A stretch of DNA of 24,760 bases from Pedobacter sp. UBA1951 (GTDB lineage Bacteria > Bacteroidota > Bacteroidia > Sphingobacteriales > Sphingobacteriaceae). Under the pieces are notes generated by a model, which saw nothing but the letters and a program-made list of their open reading frames with translations, was not told where the DNA came from and ran no database searches. Made by a program: the position numbers and the translations under genes. Shown in pieces: positions 12,585-21,426 of this stretch; position 1 is the first letter of the stretch; the number at the start of each line of letters is the position of its first letter. Where the stretch lies: contig DDEP01000109.1 in NCBI GenBank assembly GCA_002336465.1, forward strand, positions 9,301 through 34,060. Reading direction: 5' to 3'.

Positions 12585-15086
12585 TTAATTTTTCTTACTC
12601 ATTTTTTCTGCAGCATCTTTAAAGATTGCTGCTTGCTTTAGCAATTCTGCTTTCAATTCACCATTTGTTTCTTTTTCAGCAGCAGCCATTTTAGCTTTTT
12701 CGAGGTTTTGAAAACCTCCTACCATTTGTGCGCCCACATATTTTGTCAATGTGGTCCTGTCCATATTTTTCACAAATGAATTGGTAACTTTTGCAACGAT
12801 TTGTGTATTCTTGTTCTTGGCTACATAACCCATATAAGACCCAATTAATGATGCCAACCTGTTAATATTCGACTCATCATATACTTTCACAAAATAATCT
12901 GCGTATGTATCATCACCTAAACTAGCATAAACCTGAGTTGCTTGGATTGGGATATGAAGTCTTGTATCTTCATCAAGGCCATTAATTACAGTATTAATCG
13001 TTGCTGGCTCATAAGCATTAATTGCAGTTACCGCAGCACCTATTACTTTATAAGATTGATCTTTCAGCGCTTCTTTAGCCAGAGGCAAATAACTCTGATC
13101 CTTTGATTTTGCTAAGGTTAAAATGGCTTTTTCTCTTACTGCAGAACTTTTATCTGTTTTGGCCAGTTGTATAATTTTTGCAGCAGCAAGTTGTTTAACT
13201 GTTTCGTCATTCAATTTTAAAGCCGAAACAGCCAATGCTCTTAAATCGTTATTTTGATCTTGCAAACCTGTTATAAGAAGGTTTATAGCTTCTTTTTCTG
13301 AAGAACGTGCAGCAGCTTTTAAAGCTTCGATACGGTTAGCATACGAAGGTGCATTTTTATACTGGAAAACATATTCGGCTAGGGTTTTATCTTGTTTAAT
13401 TTCGCCTACTAAAATCTTATCAGGATCTAAATCAATCAAATCGGGTTTTGCTTTAACATCAAAACTAAAGCTCTGCTCTCTTGCATCAACTAGCATCTCT
13501 TTTCTGATTTTTGAACCACCCACATATAAATCTACTTTTAAAGGCAGGATAAAGGTCTGCACTTTATCTGATTGTATCTGTTTTACGTGAAACGTAATTT
13601 TACCTCCTGTATAGTCATATTTAACATCCAGTATAGGATGACCTCCATTAAAATACCATTGGTTAAAATAAGGCGACCAGTCTTTTCCTGTAACTTCTTC
13701 AAAAGCCAATCTTAACTGATGTGGCTCTCCTGTTTTAAAAGCATTGTTTCTTAGATAAAGGTTTAAACCTTTAAAAAAGGCATCGTCTCCCATCTGGTTT
13801 TTTAAAGCATATAAGATGATAGAGCCTTTTGCATAGCTCACATTATCAAACATATCTTCTTTATCGTTGTAATAATACCGAGCAAGCACAGGGCTTTCCC
13901 CGTTCTTGGCAGATTGCAAGTAAGTGTTCAGTTTTTCATATCTTATTTCGTCTTCTGCGTCTTTACCAGCATCATGACCTTTCCATAAGATTTCTGCAAT
14001 GGTAGCAAAGCTTTCATTAACGGTTAAATTAGACCATGATTCTGCAGTAACATAATCGCCAAACCATTGGTGAAACAACTCATGAGCAATAGTTCCTTCT
14101 TCATCGCCATCTAACAGTTCGCGAGCCGTGCGCTGTACCTGCGCTCCATGCAAAGTTGCCGTGGTGTTTTCCATTGCACCCGATACGTAATCTCTAACCA
14201 CAATCTGCGAATACTTGTTCCAAGGATAGTCTATACCTAATTTGTTGCTAAAAAACTCAATCATTTTAGGTGTTTTCCCAAAAATCTGTTTGGCATAAGG
14301 TGCATATTTAGATTCTAAGTAATAGCTTACTTCTTTACCTTTCCAGCTATCTTTGGTTATTTTAAAATCGCCCACAGCCATCATGAACAAATAAGGTGCA
14401 TGAGGTAAATCCATTTTCCAAGTGTCGGTTCTGGTACCGTTGGTATTTGCTTTTTGGGCAATTAGTTTACCGTTTGAAAGCGTAACATACTTTGAAGGCA
14501 CTGTCATTGAGATTTCGGCAGTGGTTTTTTGATTAGGCTTATCTATAGTTGGAAACCAAGCAGACGAAGACTCTGTTTCTCCCTGAGTCCAGATTTGAAC
14601 AGGTTTGTTCTTATCTGCACCATCAGGATTTATAAAGTATAAACCTTTGGCATCTGTAATAGCAACGCTGCCTTTGGTTTTTAATTCATCGGGTTTGGCT
14701 GTGTAGGAAATAAACAGCGTATATTTCTCATCCTTCGCATACTTTTTGTTCAATCTGACAAAAAGTTGCTCATTATCATAGGTGTATTTTAAGGGCGTGT
14801 TTGTTTTTGCACCTACCAGCGCTACTTCTTTAATATCCATGCCTTTGGCATCAAGAGTTAAAGAATCTGTATCGTAAAAATAGGGCTTTAAAGTTATCCA
14901 AGCTTTGCCGTACAAATATCGTTTGGCATAATCAAAGCTTACATCGAGCTTAGTGTGCACTAACGCATTGATTTTGGTTGGCGTTGCCCTATAAACCTTA
15001 CTTACATCATTATCCTGTGCGTAAGTACCGCTATAACCCAATACTAAGAAAGCGAGTATTCCCGCTACTAGATATTTAATTTTCAT
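12585..15086 (-). CDS. M1 family metallo-aminopeptidase with C-terminal HEAT-like repeats
   Basis: An 833-residue exported zinc aminopeptidase. The signal peptide KYLVAGILAFLVLGYSGTYAQ ends near residue 24. The N-terminal beta domain is followed by the exopeptidase motif GAMEN (303-307) and the gluzincin motif HELFH-x18-E (H335, E336, H339, E358), so zinc ligands and general base are all present. The region after about 550 contains repeated helical units such as EAINLLITGLQDQNNDLRAL and SAVREKAILTLAKSKDQSYL, resembling HEAT repeats and longer than the minimal M1 architecture. It probably trims peptides in the periplasm or at the surface. Start choice is open: ATG 15086 gives a clean signal peptide, while ATG 15116 adds ten residues. 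A TAACTTTG box lies upstream. The gene is divergent from the aldehyde dehydrogenase. Confidence 0.93.
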   Translation of the reverse strand: MKIKYLVAGILAFLVLGYSGTYAQDNDVSKVYRATPTKINALVHTKLDVSFDYAKRYLYGKAWITLKPYFYDTDSLTLDAKGMDIKEVALVGAKTNTPLKYTYDNEQLFVRLNKKYAKDEKYTLFISYTAKPDELKTKGSVAITDAKGLYFINPDGADKNKPVQIWTQGETESSSAWFPTIDKPNQKTTAEISMTVPSKYVTLSNGKLIAQKANTNGTRTDTWKMDLPHAPYLFMMAVGDFKITKDSWKGKEVSYYLESKYAPYAKQIFGKTPKMIEFFSNKLGIDYPWNKYSQIVVRDYVSGAMENTTATLHGAQVQRTARELLDGDEEGTIAHELFHQWFGDYVTAESWSNLTVNESFATIAEILWKGHDAGKDAEDEIRYEKLNTYLQSAKNGESPVLARYYYNDKEDMFDNVSYAKGSIILYALKNQMGDDAFFKGLNLYLRNNAFKTGEPHQLRLAFEEVTGKDWSPYFNQWYFNGGHPILDVKYDYTGGKITFHVKQIQSDKVQTFILPLKVDLYVGGSKIRKEMLVDAREQSFSFDVKAKPDLIDLDPDKILVGEIKQDKTLAEYVFQYKNAPSYANRIEALKAAARSSEKEAINLLITGLQDQNNDLRALAVSALKLNDETVKQLAAAKIIQLAKTDKSSAVREKAILTLAKSKDQSYLPLAKEALKDQSYKVIGAAVTAINAYEPATINTVINGLDEDTRLHIPIQATQVYASLGDDTYADYFVKVYDESNINRLASLIGSYMGYVAKNKNTQIVAKVTNSFVKNMDRTTLTKYVGAQMVGGFQNLEKAKMAAAEKETNGELKAELLKQAAIFKDAAEKMSKKN

Positions 15087-15127
15087 ATGAGGTATTTTGA
15101 TAAACTTTAAAATCATTTAACTTTAGT

Positions 15128-15135
15128 CAAAGTTA
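15128..15135 (-). promoter_or_regulatory. Bacteroidota -7 box for the M1 aminopeptidase
   Basis: The reverse strand reads TAACTTTG, a perfect -7 match. It predicts a start about 35 nt before the ATG at 15086, or only about 5-8 nt before the alternative ATG at 15116. No -33 TTTG at correct spacing is visible. Confidence 0.45.
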
Positions 15136-15305
15136 CATCTTTATTCAAACTTTCATGTTTTACCCAATTGAGTAATGGTGATAAACAATTCTATAGATAT
15201 AGTCAAATTTTAAACAGTTTCCAACTATTTGGGCTTACCGTTTTGCATTTCCTCCTATTTTTTGTTGATTTGTAATTTAGGTCAATTAAAAATCAAGAAG
15301 ATATA

Positions 15306-16847
15306 ATGACACCAGATATTCAATCCATTTTAAAGCAATTGGGTATTGCTTCACTTAATCCATCTTACAGTACAGGCAGTAAATGGAACCCCGCCACCGA
15401 TGGGAAACAGATCGACAGCATGTCGCCAGTTGATGGCAAAAAGATTGCTTCGGTATATACTGCTTCTGAGCAAGAATACAATCATGTAATTACTACTGCA
15501 CAAAGTGCTTTTAAACACTGGAGCAAAGTACCTGCACCAAAACGCGGCGAAATTGTACGTCAGTTTGGAGATGCATTGAGAAAAAACAAGGAAGCATTGG
15601 GTACGCTGGTTTCCTATGAAATGGGGAAAAGCCTTCAAGAAGGATTTGGTGAAGTACAGGAAATGATCGATATATGTGATTTTGCTGTTGGTTTATCGCG
15701 CCAGCTTTATGGTTTGACCATGCACAGCGAACGTCCAAGCCACCGCATGTATGAACAATGGCATCCACTAGGCGTAGTAGGCGTTATCTCTGCATTTAAT
15801 TTCCCAGTTGCAGTATGGAGCTGGAACGCTGCTTTGGCATGGGTATGTGGTAACGTTTGCATTTGGAAACCTTCAGAGAAAACACCTTTAACCGCTGTTG
15901 CTTGCCAACATATTATACAACAGGTATTTGAAGCTAATGATATTCCAGAAGGTGTTTCATGCCTTGTTGTGGGTGATCGTCATATAGGCGAATTAATGAG
16001 CAACGATAAACGAGTTGATTTAGTTTCTGCTACAGGATCTACTAGAATGGGAAAAGCCGTTGCTGCTGCTGTAGCTGGTCGTTTAGGTAAGTCTCTTTTA
16101 GAGTTAGGTGGTAACAATGCCATTATCATTTCTAAAGATGCTGATTTAGATATGTCGCTAATTGGAGCGGTTTTTGGCGCTGTGGGTACAGCCGGGCAAC
16201 GTTGTACAACCACACGTCGTTTGATTATCCATGAAAGTGTATATGAAGATTTTAAAGCAAAACTGGTTAAGGCTTACGGGCAGTTAAGAATAGGAAATCC
16301 TTTAGACCAACATAACCATGTGGGCCCTCTTATCGATACGGATGCCGTAAACGCTTATTTAAGTTCTATAGAAAAATGTAAAGCAGAGGGCGGGAAATTT
16401 GTGGTAGAAGGCGGTGTGCTAAGTGGTGATGCTTACAGTTCAGGATGCTATGTTAAACCATGTATTGCTGAAGTTGAAAATCATTACGAGATTGTTCAGC
16501 ACGAAACATTTGCTCCGATTTTATACTTGATTAAATACAAAGAATTAGATGAAGCCATTGCTTTGCAAAATGGCGTACCTCAAGGTTTATCTTCGGCTAT
16601 TATGACTTTAAATCTGCGTGAAGCTGAACAATTCTTATCTGCTCAGGGTTCAGATTGCGGTATTGCCAACGTAAACATAGGTACCTCAGGAGCCGAAATA
16701 GGCGGTGCCTTTGGTGGAGAGAAAGAAACTGGCGGCGGTAGAGAAAGTGGTTCTGATGCTTGGAGAAATTACATGCGCAGACAAACCAACACCATTAATT
16801 ACTCAACAACTTTACCTTTAGCACAGGGTATTAAATTTGATCTTTAA
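15306..16847 (+). CDS. ALDH7-type aldehyde dehydrogenase (aminoadipate-semialdehyde / piperideine-6-carboxylate type)
   Basis: A 513-residue NAD(P)-dependent aldehyde dehydrogenase. The catalytic cysteine is C300 in GTAGQRCTTTRR (294-305), the general base is E266 in LLELGGNNA (264-272), the oxyanion asparagine is N165 in SAFNFPVAVW, and the coenzyme-site lysine is K188 in WKPSEKT. The exact combination LELGGNNA and AGQRCTTTRRL is characteristic of the ALDH7 (antiquitin) group, which oxidises alpha-aminoadipate semialdehyde, in equilibrium with piperideine-6-carboxylate, during lysine breakdown. No lysine aminotransferase or dehydrogenase is nearby, so the physiological pathway is inferred from subfamily alone. 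The ATG at 15306 is preceded by an A-rich stretch in place of a Shine-Dalgarno. A strong terminator follows 19 nt after the stop. Confidence 0.88.
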   Translation: MTPDIQSILKQLGIASLNPSYSTGSKWNPATDGKQIDSMSPVDGKKIASVYTASEQEYNHVITTAQSAFKHWSKVPAPKRGEIVRQFGDALRKNKEALGTLVSYEMGKSLQEGFGEVQEMIDICDFAVGLSRQLYGLTMHSERPSHRMYEQWHPLGVVGVISAFNFPVAVWSWNAALAWVCGNVCIWKPSEKTPLTAVACQHIIQQVFEANDIPEGVSCLVVGDRHIGELMSNDKRVDLVSATGSTRMGKAVAAAVAGRLGKSLLELGGNNAIIISKDADLDMSLIGAVFGAVGTAGQRCTTTRRLIIHESVYEDFKAKLVKAYGQLRIGNPLDQHNHVGPLIDTDAVNAYLSSIEKCKAEGGKFVVEGGVLSGDAYSSGCYVKPCIAEVENHYEIVQHETFAPILYLIKYKELDEAIALQNGVPQGLSSAIMTLNLREAEQFLSAQGSDCGIANVNIGTSGAEIGGAFGGEKETGGGRESGSDAWRNYMRRQTNTINYSTTLPLAQGIKFDL

Positions 16848-16866
16848 ATAATTTTTTAAATAAAAA

Positions 16867-16895
16867 AAGAAGGCTACTTTAAAAGTAGCCTTCTT
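16867..16895. terminator. Strong bidirectional terminator between the ALDH and GIN-domain genes
   Basis: AAGAAGGCTACTT (16867-16879) pairs with AAGTAGCCTTCTT (16883-16895) around TAA, giving a perfect 13-bp stem flanked by A-rich and T-rich sequence. It sits between converging stops at 16847 and 16927. Confidence 0.88.
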
Positions 16896-16926
16896 GCATT
16901 ATATATAGACCCAAAGGGGAGTGTGT

Positions 16927-17565
16927 TTATTTTGTAAAAGGATCTTCAATTAGCATTTCATTAAGCGTTGGTCTTTTTACAGTATGTTGAGCATACACAG
17001 TAGCTAAAGATTTTACATCGCTGGTTTCAGCTTTAAATTTATCTAAGTTAAGAGATGCTTTCATACCTAATTCTGCATAGTAAGTTTCTGCTGCCCCGCT
17101 TAAAGAGATGCTTGCTTTATCTGTTACATTAGTATATAAACTAACTGTATTTGCATTGATATTGGCTTTAGCATTGTCTTTAAGCGTGATGTTAAGTTCT
17201 AAAAAGCTCACTTTATTAACCGTTTTTACGATAGCATTGCCACTAGCCTCAATGGTATTGATGTTTTTAACATAAACTGCTACAGTTAAAGGCTCTTTTT
17301 CAAACGAGCTGATTCTAAGTTCGCCGTTTTGCTGTTGTATCAAAGCATTCTTAGCATAATAGCTATCATACACTTTTACTGATTCTGTTGGAGCCTGTAA
17401 CAATAAGATTTCTACATTACCATTGGCTACAATTTTTTTAATGTTTTTTAAGTCGTTCAAAGTAGTTACTGCTTTTTCTTTTGAACCATTTGCAGCATAT
17501 GTGCTGTTTAATCCGATTACCGAAAAGATGCTTGCGGTAATTAATGTTGTAATAAAAGTTTTCAT
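16927..17565 (-). CDS. Exported GIN-domain (DUF2807-like) protein
   Basis: A 212-residue secreted protein. The signal peptide MKTFITTLITASIFSVIGLNSTYAA is followed by a low-complexity, beta-rich body in which short strands repeat: KKIVANGNVEILLLQAPTES, the segment NTIEASGNAIVKTVNKVSF, the segment LNITLKDNAKANINANTVSL and the segment DKASISLSGAAETYYAEL. Such ladders of alternating hydrophobic residues with turns at Asn/Gly and Asp/Lys are typical of the GIN domain, a single-stranded beta-helix-like fold common in Bacteroidota. Its function is unknown, possibly cell-surface binding. I use the ATG at 17565; an in-frame TTG two codons upstream is not needed. It is transcribed divergently from the SNF2 gene. 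Confidence 0.78.
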   Translation of the reverse strand: MKTFITTLITASIFSVIGLNSTYAANGSKEKAVTTLNDLKNIKKIVANGNVEILLLQAPTESVKVYDSYYAKNALIQQQNGELRISSFEKEPLTVAVYVKNINTIEASGNAIVKTVNKVSFLELNITLKDNAKANINANTVSLYTNVTDKASISLSGAAETYYAELGMKASLNLDKFKAETSDVKSLATVYAQHTVKRPTLNEMLIEDPFTK

Positions 17566-17712
17566 AATCAAAATATTTTTAAGGGTTTGTATATCTGTAT
17601 TTTATCAATTAATTTGTTTTGTAGATAAGACCACTATTTTTTAAAAAGGTTTCACGCTTAAAGCTAGTTTTATACCATACCAAAACAACTATAGACCAAC
17701 GCCTGTATTTTT

Positions 17713-17731
17713 TCGACGAAAATTTCGTCGA
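17713..17731. repeat. 19-bp palindrome in the SNF2 upstream region
   Basis: TCGACGAAA-A-TTTCGTCGA is a perfect palindrome with 9-bp arms and one central base. It lies in the 326-bp gap between the divergent GIN and SNF2 genes, 109 nt upstream of the SNF2 promoter box. It could be an operator for a dimeric regulator. Confidence 0.6.
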
Positions 17732-17741
17732 TCAAGGGTTT

Positions 17742-17809
17742 TCGATAAATCCATTTGGAGAAACGAGAATATTACACCTCATTTTCAGGAAGAATGCAAT
17801 ATTTATCGA
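17742..17809. repeat. Long-range inverted repeat upstream of the SNF2 gene
   Basis: TCGATAAAT (17742-17750) and ATTTATCGA (17801-17809) are perfect 9-bp inverted repeats separated by 50 nt. With the palindrome at 17713-17731 they are the only organised structure I see in the 17566-17891 gap apart from the promoter. No RNA gene or ORF is evident there. Confidence 0.45.
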
Positions 17810-17815
17810 TCATTA

Positions 17816-17847
17816 TTTGATTAAGCAGGAGAATTGCTGTAAGTTTA
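17816..17847 (+). promoter_or_regulatory. Bacteroidota promoter for the SNF2 gene
   Basis: TTTG at 17816-17819 and TAAGTTTA at 17840-17847 are separated by 20 nt, which fits the TTTG-N19-21-TAnnTTTG consensus with a single mismatch at the last base. It predicts a leader of about 40 nt before the ATG at 17892. This is the best two-part promoter in the window. Confidence 0.6.
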
Positions 17848-17891
17848 AAATTTTTTATCAGTTAGCTTAGATTGTTTTTAACCGATTTAAA

Positions 17892-20789
17892 ATGTTACGC
17901 GTAAACAGCTCATTGCCATGCCAGATCGTATATTCGTTATGCAAGCACGATTATTTCGGCTATCTTATTGAGCCTCATATCGTACAGTTAAATCCTCACG
18001 GCGATTTATCATTAACATACCAACGTCTTTTCACCCATACCGCCAAAGAGTTTAACAAACACTTGGATGAAACCGATTTTAAGCTGATCAAACTGCTCGA
18101 TGAAACCGAACAGGATTTTATCATTAAGAAATACCATAAAAAGACCATTCGCCCTTTTGAGTTTTTCAGCAAGTTTTATGATGAGAAATTTTACGAAACC
18201 GTAAGACCTAAGATTGAAAAGAAACTGGGCGAGGTTTTAGAAATCTTAAAACATAAAGGAGGCCTGTACCTCATGGGTAAAGATGGGTGGCCTGCCGAAC
18301 GCAAAATTGAAATTGCTGCAGAAGCTGCCACGGTGTTATTCCATTTTAGGCGCAATGAAATCGAAACTCGCTACTTCCCTACCATAAAATACCAAGGCAT
18401 GCGTATCGATTTTATGTTCAAAGATGCTCAGGTAGTTTGTAACCAGCCCGGCTGGCTCCTGCTTAGTGATGTACTTTATTTCTTTGAGCAAAGTATAGAA
18501 GGCAAAAAACTGATGCCTTTTTTAAACAAGAGATACATTACCATACCTAAAGCAACCGAAGAAACTTATTTTGAAAAGTTTGTAGCTCCTTTAATAGAGA
18601 AGTACCATGTGTACGCAGAAGGTTTTGATATCAAAACAGAAAAGCACGAACCTAAAGCAACCCTAAAGATCATTTACATTGAAGGTGGCGTATCGCAGGT
18701 GCAGTTATACTTTAAATATGGGGAATATGCCTTTGCTGCGGGCAGCGATACCAAGGTTACAGTTAAGCTGTCTAAAAATGGCGACCATTATACTTTTACT
18801 AGAATAAAGCGAAATCTGGACTGGGAAAAAGAGAAATATCTCTTCTTACAACATTTGGGGCTTAAAAAAGTAAGTGCGCTGTTTTACAACCTAGAGTTAC
18901 CTCTTTCTGCTGAAGAAGGTGATGCTTCTTACGGAATTATAAACTGGGTAAATGAAAATATAGAAACCTTAAAAGAAAATGATTTTGAGATTGAGCAAGC
19001 AAGCAGCCAGAAACGATTTGTATTTGGCAACAACAAAATCAATTTCGAAATCAAAGAAGATAACGATTGGTTTGACATCAATGCCATTGTTTATTTTGGG
19101 GTACACCCTATTCCTTTTATTTCTTTAAAGAACCATATCCTTCATAAAAAGAGAGAATTTATTCTACCAGATGGAGAAATTGCCGTTATTCCAGAAAAAT
19201 GGTTTACCCAATACAATAGCTTATTTAGTTTATCATCTAACCAGAATGAGATTAAGCTTAAGAAACATCATATTGGACTGATCAATGACCTGGCCGAAGA
19301 TAGTATAGCATATGTAACTTTAGACCGTAAGCTGCAAAGATTAACCGATTTTGAAGAGATTGGTGATTTTTCTATGCCCGAGGGTTTTAAAGGCGAATTG
19401 CGACATTACCAAAAAGCGGGCTATAATTGGTTCAGCTTTTTACGTGAATATAATTTTGGAGGTTGCTTGGCCGACGATATGGGTTTAGGTAAAACCATAC
19501 AAACCCTTGCCATGCTGCAAAAACTTAAGGAAGAAAATGAAAAGGGCGGCACACGTGGCACCTCGCTAATCATTATGCCAACTTCTTTAATCTACAATTG
19601 GCTAAATGAAGCTAAAAAGTTTACCCCGGCATTAAAGATTTTAGCGCATACAGGCTCTAATCGTAACAAAGACATTAGTCATTTTGATCGCTTCGATATT
19701 GTGATCACCACTTATGGCATAACCCGTGTTGATGTTGATTTGCTGCAAAGCTTTTATTTCAACTACATTATACTGGACGAAAGCCAGAACATTAAAAATG
19801 CTTCTTCAAAATCTTTCAAAGCAGTAAGGGCATTAAAATCTAGGCACAAACTGGTATTAAGCGGTACACCCGTAGAAAACTCCGTAAGTGATTTATGGAC
19901 ACAGCTTACTTTCTTAAACCCTGGATTATTGGGAACACAGGCTTATTTTACCGAAGAATATGTGCAGGCTATAGAAAAGAAAAAAGATGAAGAAAAGGCA
20001 AGGAAATTACAGGCCATTATCAAACCTTTTATCTTAAGACGTACCAAAGAGCAGGTTGCAGCAGAACTTCCACCAAAAACCGAACAGATTTTTTACTGCG
20101 ATATGAGCGAAGATCAGGCCGCTTATTATGAAAAAACCAAATCGGCTTACCGAAACGATCTTCTAAACAGCATGGATAATGGCACCTATGCCAAAAAGCA
20201 AATCCAAATCTTACAAGGTCTTACCGCTTTGAGGCAACTGGCAAATCACCCTTCAATGATCGATGAGCTGTACACCTCAGATTCTGGCAAATTTGAGAAT
20301 GTAATCCATACCTTAAACAATGTGCTCAAAGGCGGTCACAAAGTATTGGTGTTTTCGCAGTTCGTAAAACATCTCGAAATCTTTAAAAGATACCTTACAG
20401 AACAAAATATAGATTTTGCTTACTTAGATGGAGCAACGCAAAACCGTGGACAGATCGTTTCTGAATTCCAAGAAAATGAAAATTTAAAGGTATTCTTGAT
20501 TTCAATCAAAGCGGGAGGTGTAGGCCTTAATCTTACTCAGGCAGATTATGTTTTCATTTTAGATCCATGGTGGAATCCTGCTGTAGAGCAGCAGGCTGTT
20601 GACCGTACACACCGTATAGGGCAACAAAAAAAGGTATTTATCTACAAGTTTATAGCGAAAGATACTGTTGAAGAAAAAATATTGGCCTTACAAAACAGGA
20701 AAAAAACACTGGCCAGTTCGCTGATCACTACAGAAGAAAGTTTCTTTAAATCTTTAAGCAAAGACGATATTAGGGAATTACTTAATTAA
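17892..20789 (+). CDS. SNF2 family DNA translocase/helicase-like ATPase
   Basis: A 965-residue SWI2/SNF2-type ATPase. The C-terminal half holds both RecA lobes: motif I DDMGLGKT (528-535), motif Ia around LIIMPTSLIYNWLNEA, motif II DESQ (629-632; DESQ in place of the commoner DEAQ), motif III VLSGTPVENS, motif V around ISIKAGGVGLNLTQAD and motif VI DRTHRIGQ (904-911) with the arginine finger. The N-terminal half (1 to about 500) matches no domain I can name and lacks an obvious SWIM zinc finger. SNF2 proteins translocate on duplex DNA and remodel protein-DNA complexes; in bacteria they occur in transcription recycling (RapA), repair and defence. With no restriction or defence partner nearby, this looks like a stand-alone chromosomal copy. 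It overlaps the aat stop codon by 4 nt at its end. Confidence 0.92.
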   Translation: MLRVNSSLPCQIVYSLCKHDYFGYLIEPHIVQLNPHGDLSLTYQRLFTHTAKEFNKHLDETDFKLIKLLDETEQDFIIKKYHKKTIRPFEFFSKFYDEKFYETVRPKIEKKLGEVLEILKHKGGLYLMGKDGWPAERKIEIAAEAATVLFHFRRNEIETRYFPTIKYQGMRIDFMFKDAQVVCNQPGWLLLSDVLYFFEQSIEGKKLMPFLNKRYITIPKATEETYFEKFVAPLIEKYHVYAEGFDIKTEKHEPKATLKIIYIEGGVSQVQLYFKYGEYAFAAGSDTKVTVKLSKNGDHYTFTRIKRNLDWEKEKYLFLQHLGLKKVSALFYNLELPLSAEEGDASYGIINWVNENIETLKENDFEIEQASSQKRFVFGNNKINFEIKEDNDWFDINAIVYFGVHPIPFISLKNHILHKKREFILPDGEIAVIPEKWFTQYNSLFSLSSNQNEIKLKKHHIGLINDLAEDSIAYVTLDRKLQRLTDFEEIGDFSMPEGFKGELRHYQKAGYNWFSFLREYNFGGCLADDMGLGKTIQTLAMLQKLKEENEKGGTRGTSLIIMPTSLIYNWLNEAKKFTPALKILAHTGSNRNKDISHFDRFDIVITTYGITRVDVDLLQSFYFNYIILDESQNIKNASSKSFKAVRALKSRHKLVLSGTPVENSVSDLWTQLTFLNPGLLGTQAYFTEEYVQAIEKKKDEEKARKLQAIIKPFILRRTKEQVAAELPPKTEQIFYCDMSEDQAAYYEKTKSAYRNDLLNSMDNGTYAKKQIQILQGLTALRQLANHPSMIDELYTSDSGKFENVIHTLNNVLKGGHKVLVFSQFVKHLEIFKRYLTEQNIDFAYLDGATQNRGQIVSEFQENENLKVFLISIKAGGVGLNLTQADYVFILDPWWNPAVEQQAVDRTHRIGQQKKVFIYKFIAKDTVEEKILALQNRKKTLASSLITTEESFFKSLSKDDIRELLN

Positions 20790-21418
20790 GCCTGTAAAAA
20801 GCTCATATAGGTTTCTCTGTCTATCATTTCGGCACCCATACTTAACAAATGTTCATTGGGTAACTGACAATCTATCAGATCAAAGTCTAAATTTTCACAT
20901 ACATAGATTAGCGCCATTTTAGAGGCATTGGGCATGAGGCTAAACATACTTTCCCCACAAAACACCCGGTTTATTTTTATTCCGTACAAACCACCAACTA
21001 ATCTTTCTTCTTGCCATACTTCAATACTATGGGCAAAACCGTTGTGATGTAAATTTACATAAGCTTCTTGCATTGCAGTAGTGATCCATGTTCCAGCCTG
21101 ATCTTTACGTGGTGTGGTAGCGCAATGCTTTATTACTTGCCTAAAATTCTGGTTAACGGTAATGCTAAATACACCCGACATCATAATCTTTTTCATGCTC
21201 TTACTGATCTTAATTCTGTCGGGATAGATTACGCAACGCTCATGTGGCGAGAACCAAAGAATGGGATCTTCCTCGCTATACCAAGGAAAAATCCCATTTT
21301 CATATGCCAATAATAATCTTTCTATACTTAAATCACCTCCTATCGCCAATAATCCATCTTCATCGGCTAATGAAGGGTCAGGAAAAACAATTTCATCGGG
21401 AGGTAATCTAAAAATCAT
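20786..21418 (-). CDS. aat: Leucyl/phenylalanyl-tRNA--protein transferase
   Basis: Aat transfers Leu or Phe from aminoacyl-tRNA to proteins with N-terminal Arg or Lys, marking them for ClpS/ClpAP degradation in the N-end rule pathway. The 210-residue protein has the diagnostic GLLAIGGDL (22-30), GIFPWYSEEDPILWFSP (42-58), GTWITTAMQEAYVNLHHNGF, HSIEVWQEERLVGGLYGI, the segment VFCGESMFSLMPNASKMAL and DCQLPNEHLLSMGAEMI. Length and all core motifs are typical. It starts 8 nt after the stop of the META lipoprotein gene and is probably co-transcribed with it. Its 3' end overlaps that of the converging SNF2 gene by 4 nt, with no terminator between them. Confidence 0.96.
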   Translation of the reverse strand: MIFRLPPDEIVFPDPSLADEDGLLAIGGDLSIERLLLAYENGIFPWYSEEDPILWFSPHERCVIYPDRIKISKSMKKIMMSGVFSITVNQNFRQVIKHCATTPRKDQAGTWITTAMQEAYVNLHHNGFAHSIEVWQEERLVGGLYGIKINRVFCGESMFSLMPNASKMALIYVCENLDFDLIDCQLPNEHLLSMGAEMIDRETYMSFLQA

Positions 21419-21426
21419 TAGTGCAA

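Noticed and set aside
17892..20789. A SNF2-based phage-defence island
   Set aside because: Neighbours are a GIN-domain protein, aat and an aldehyde dehydrogenase; there is no methylase, nuclease, phospholipase or other defence partner.
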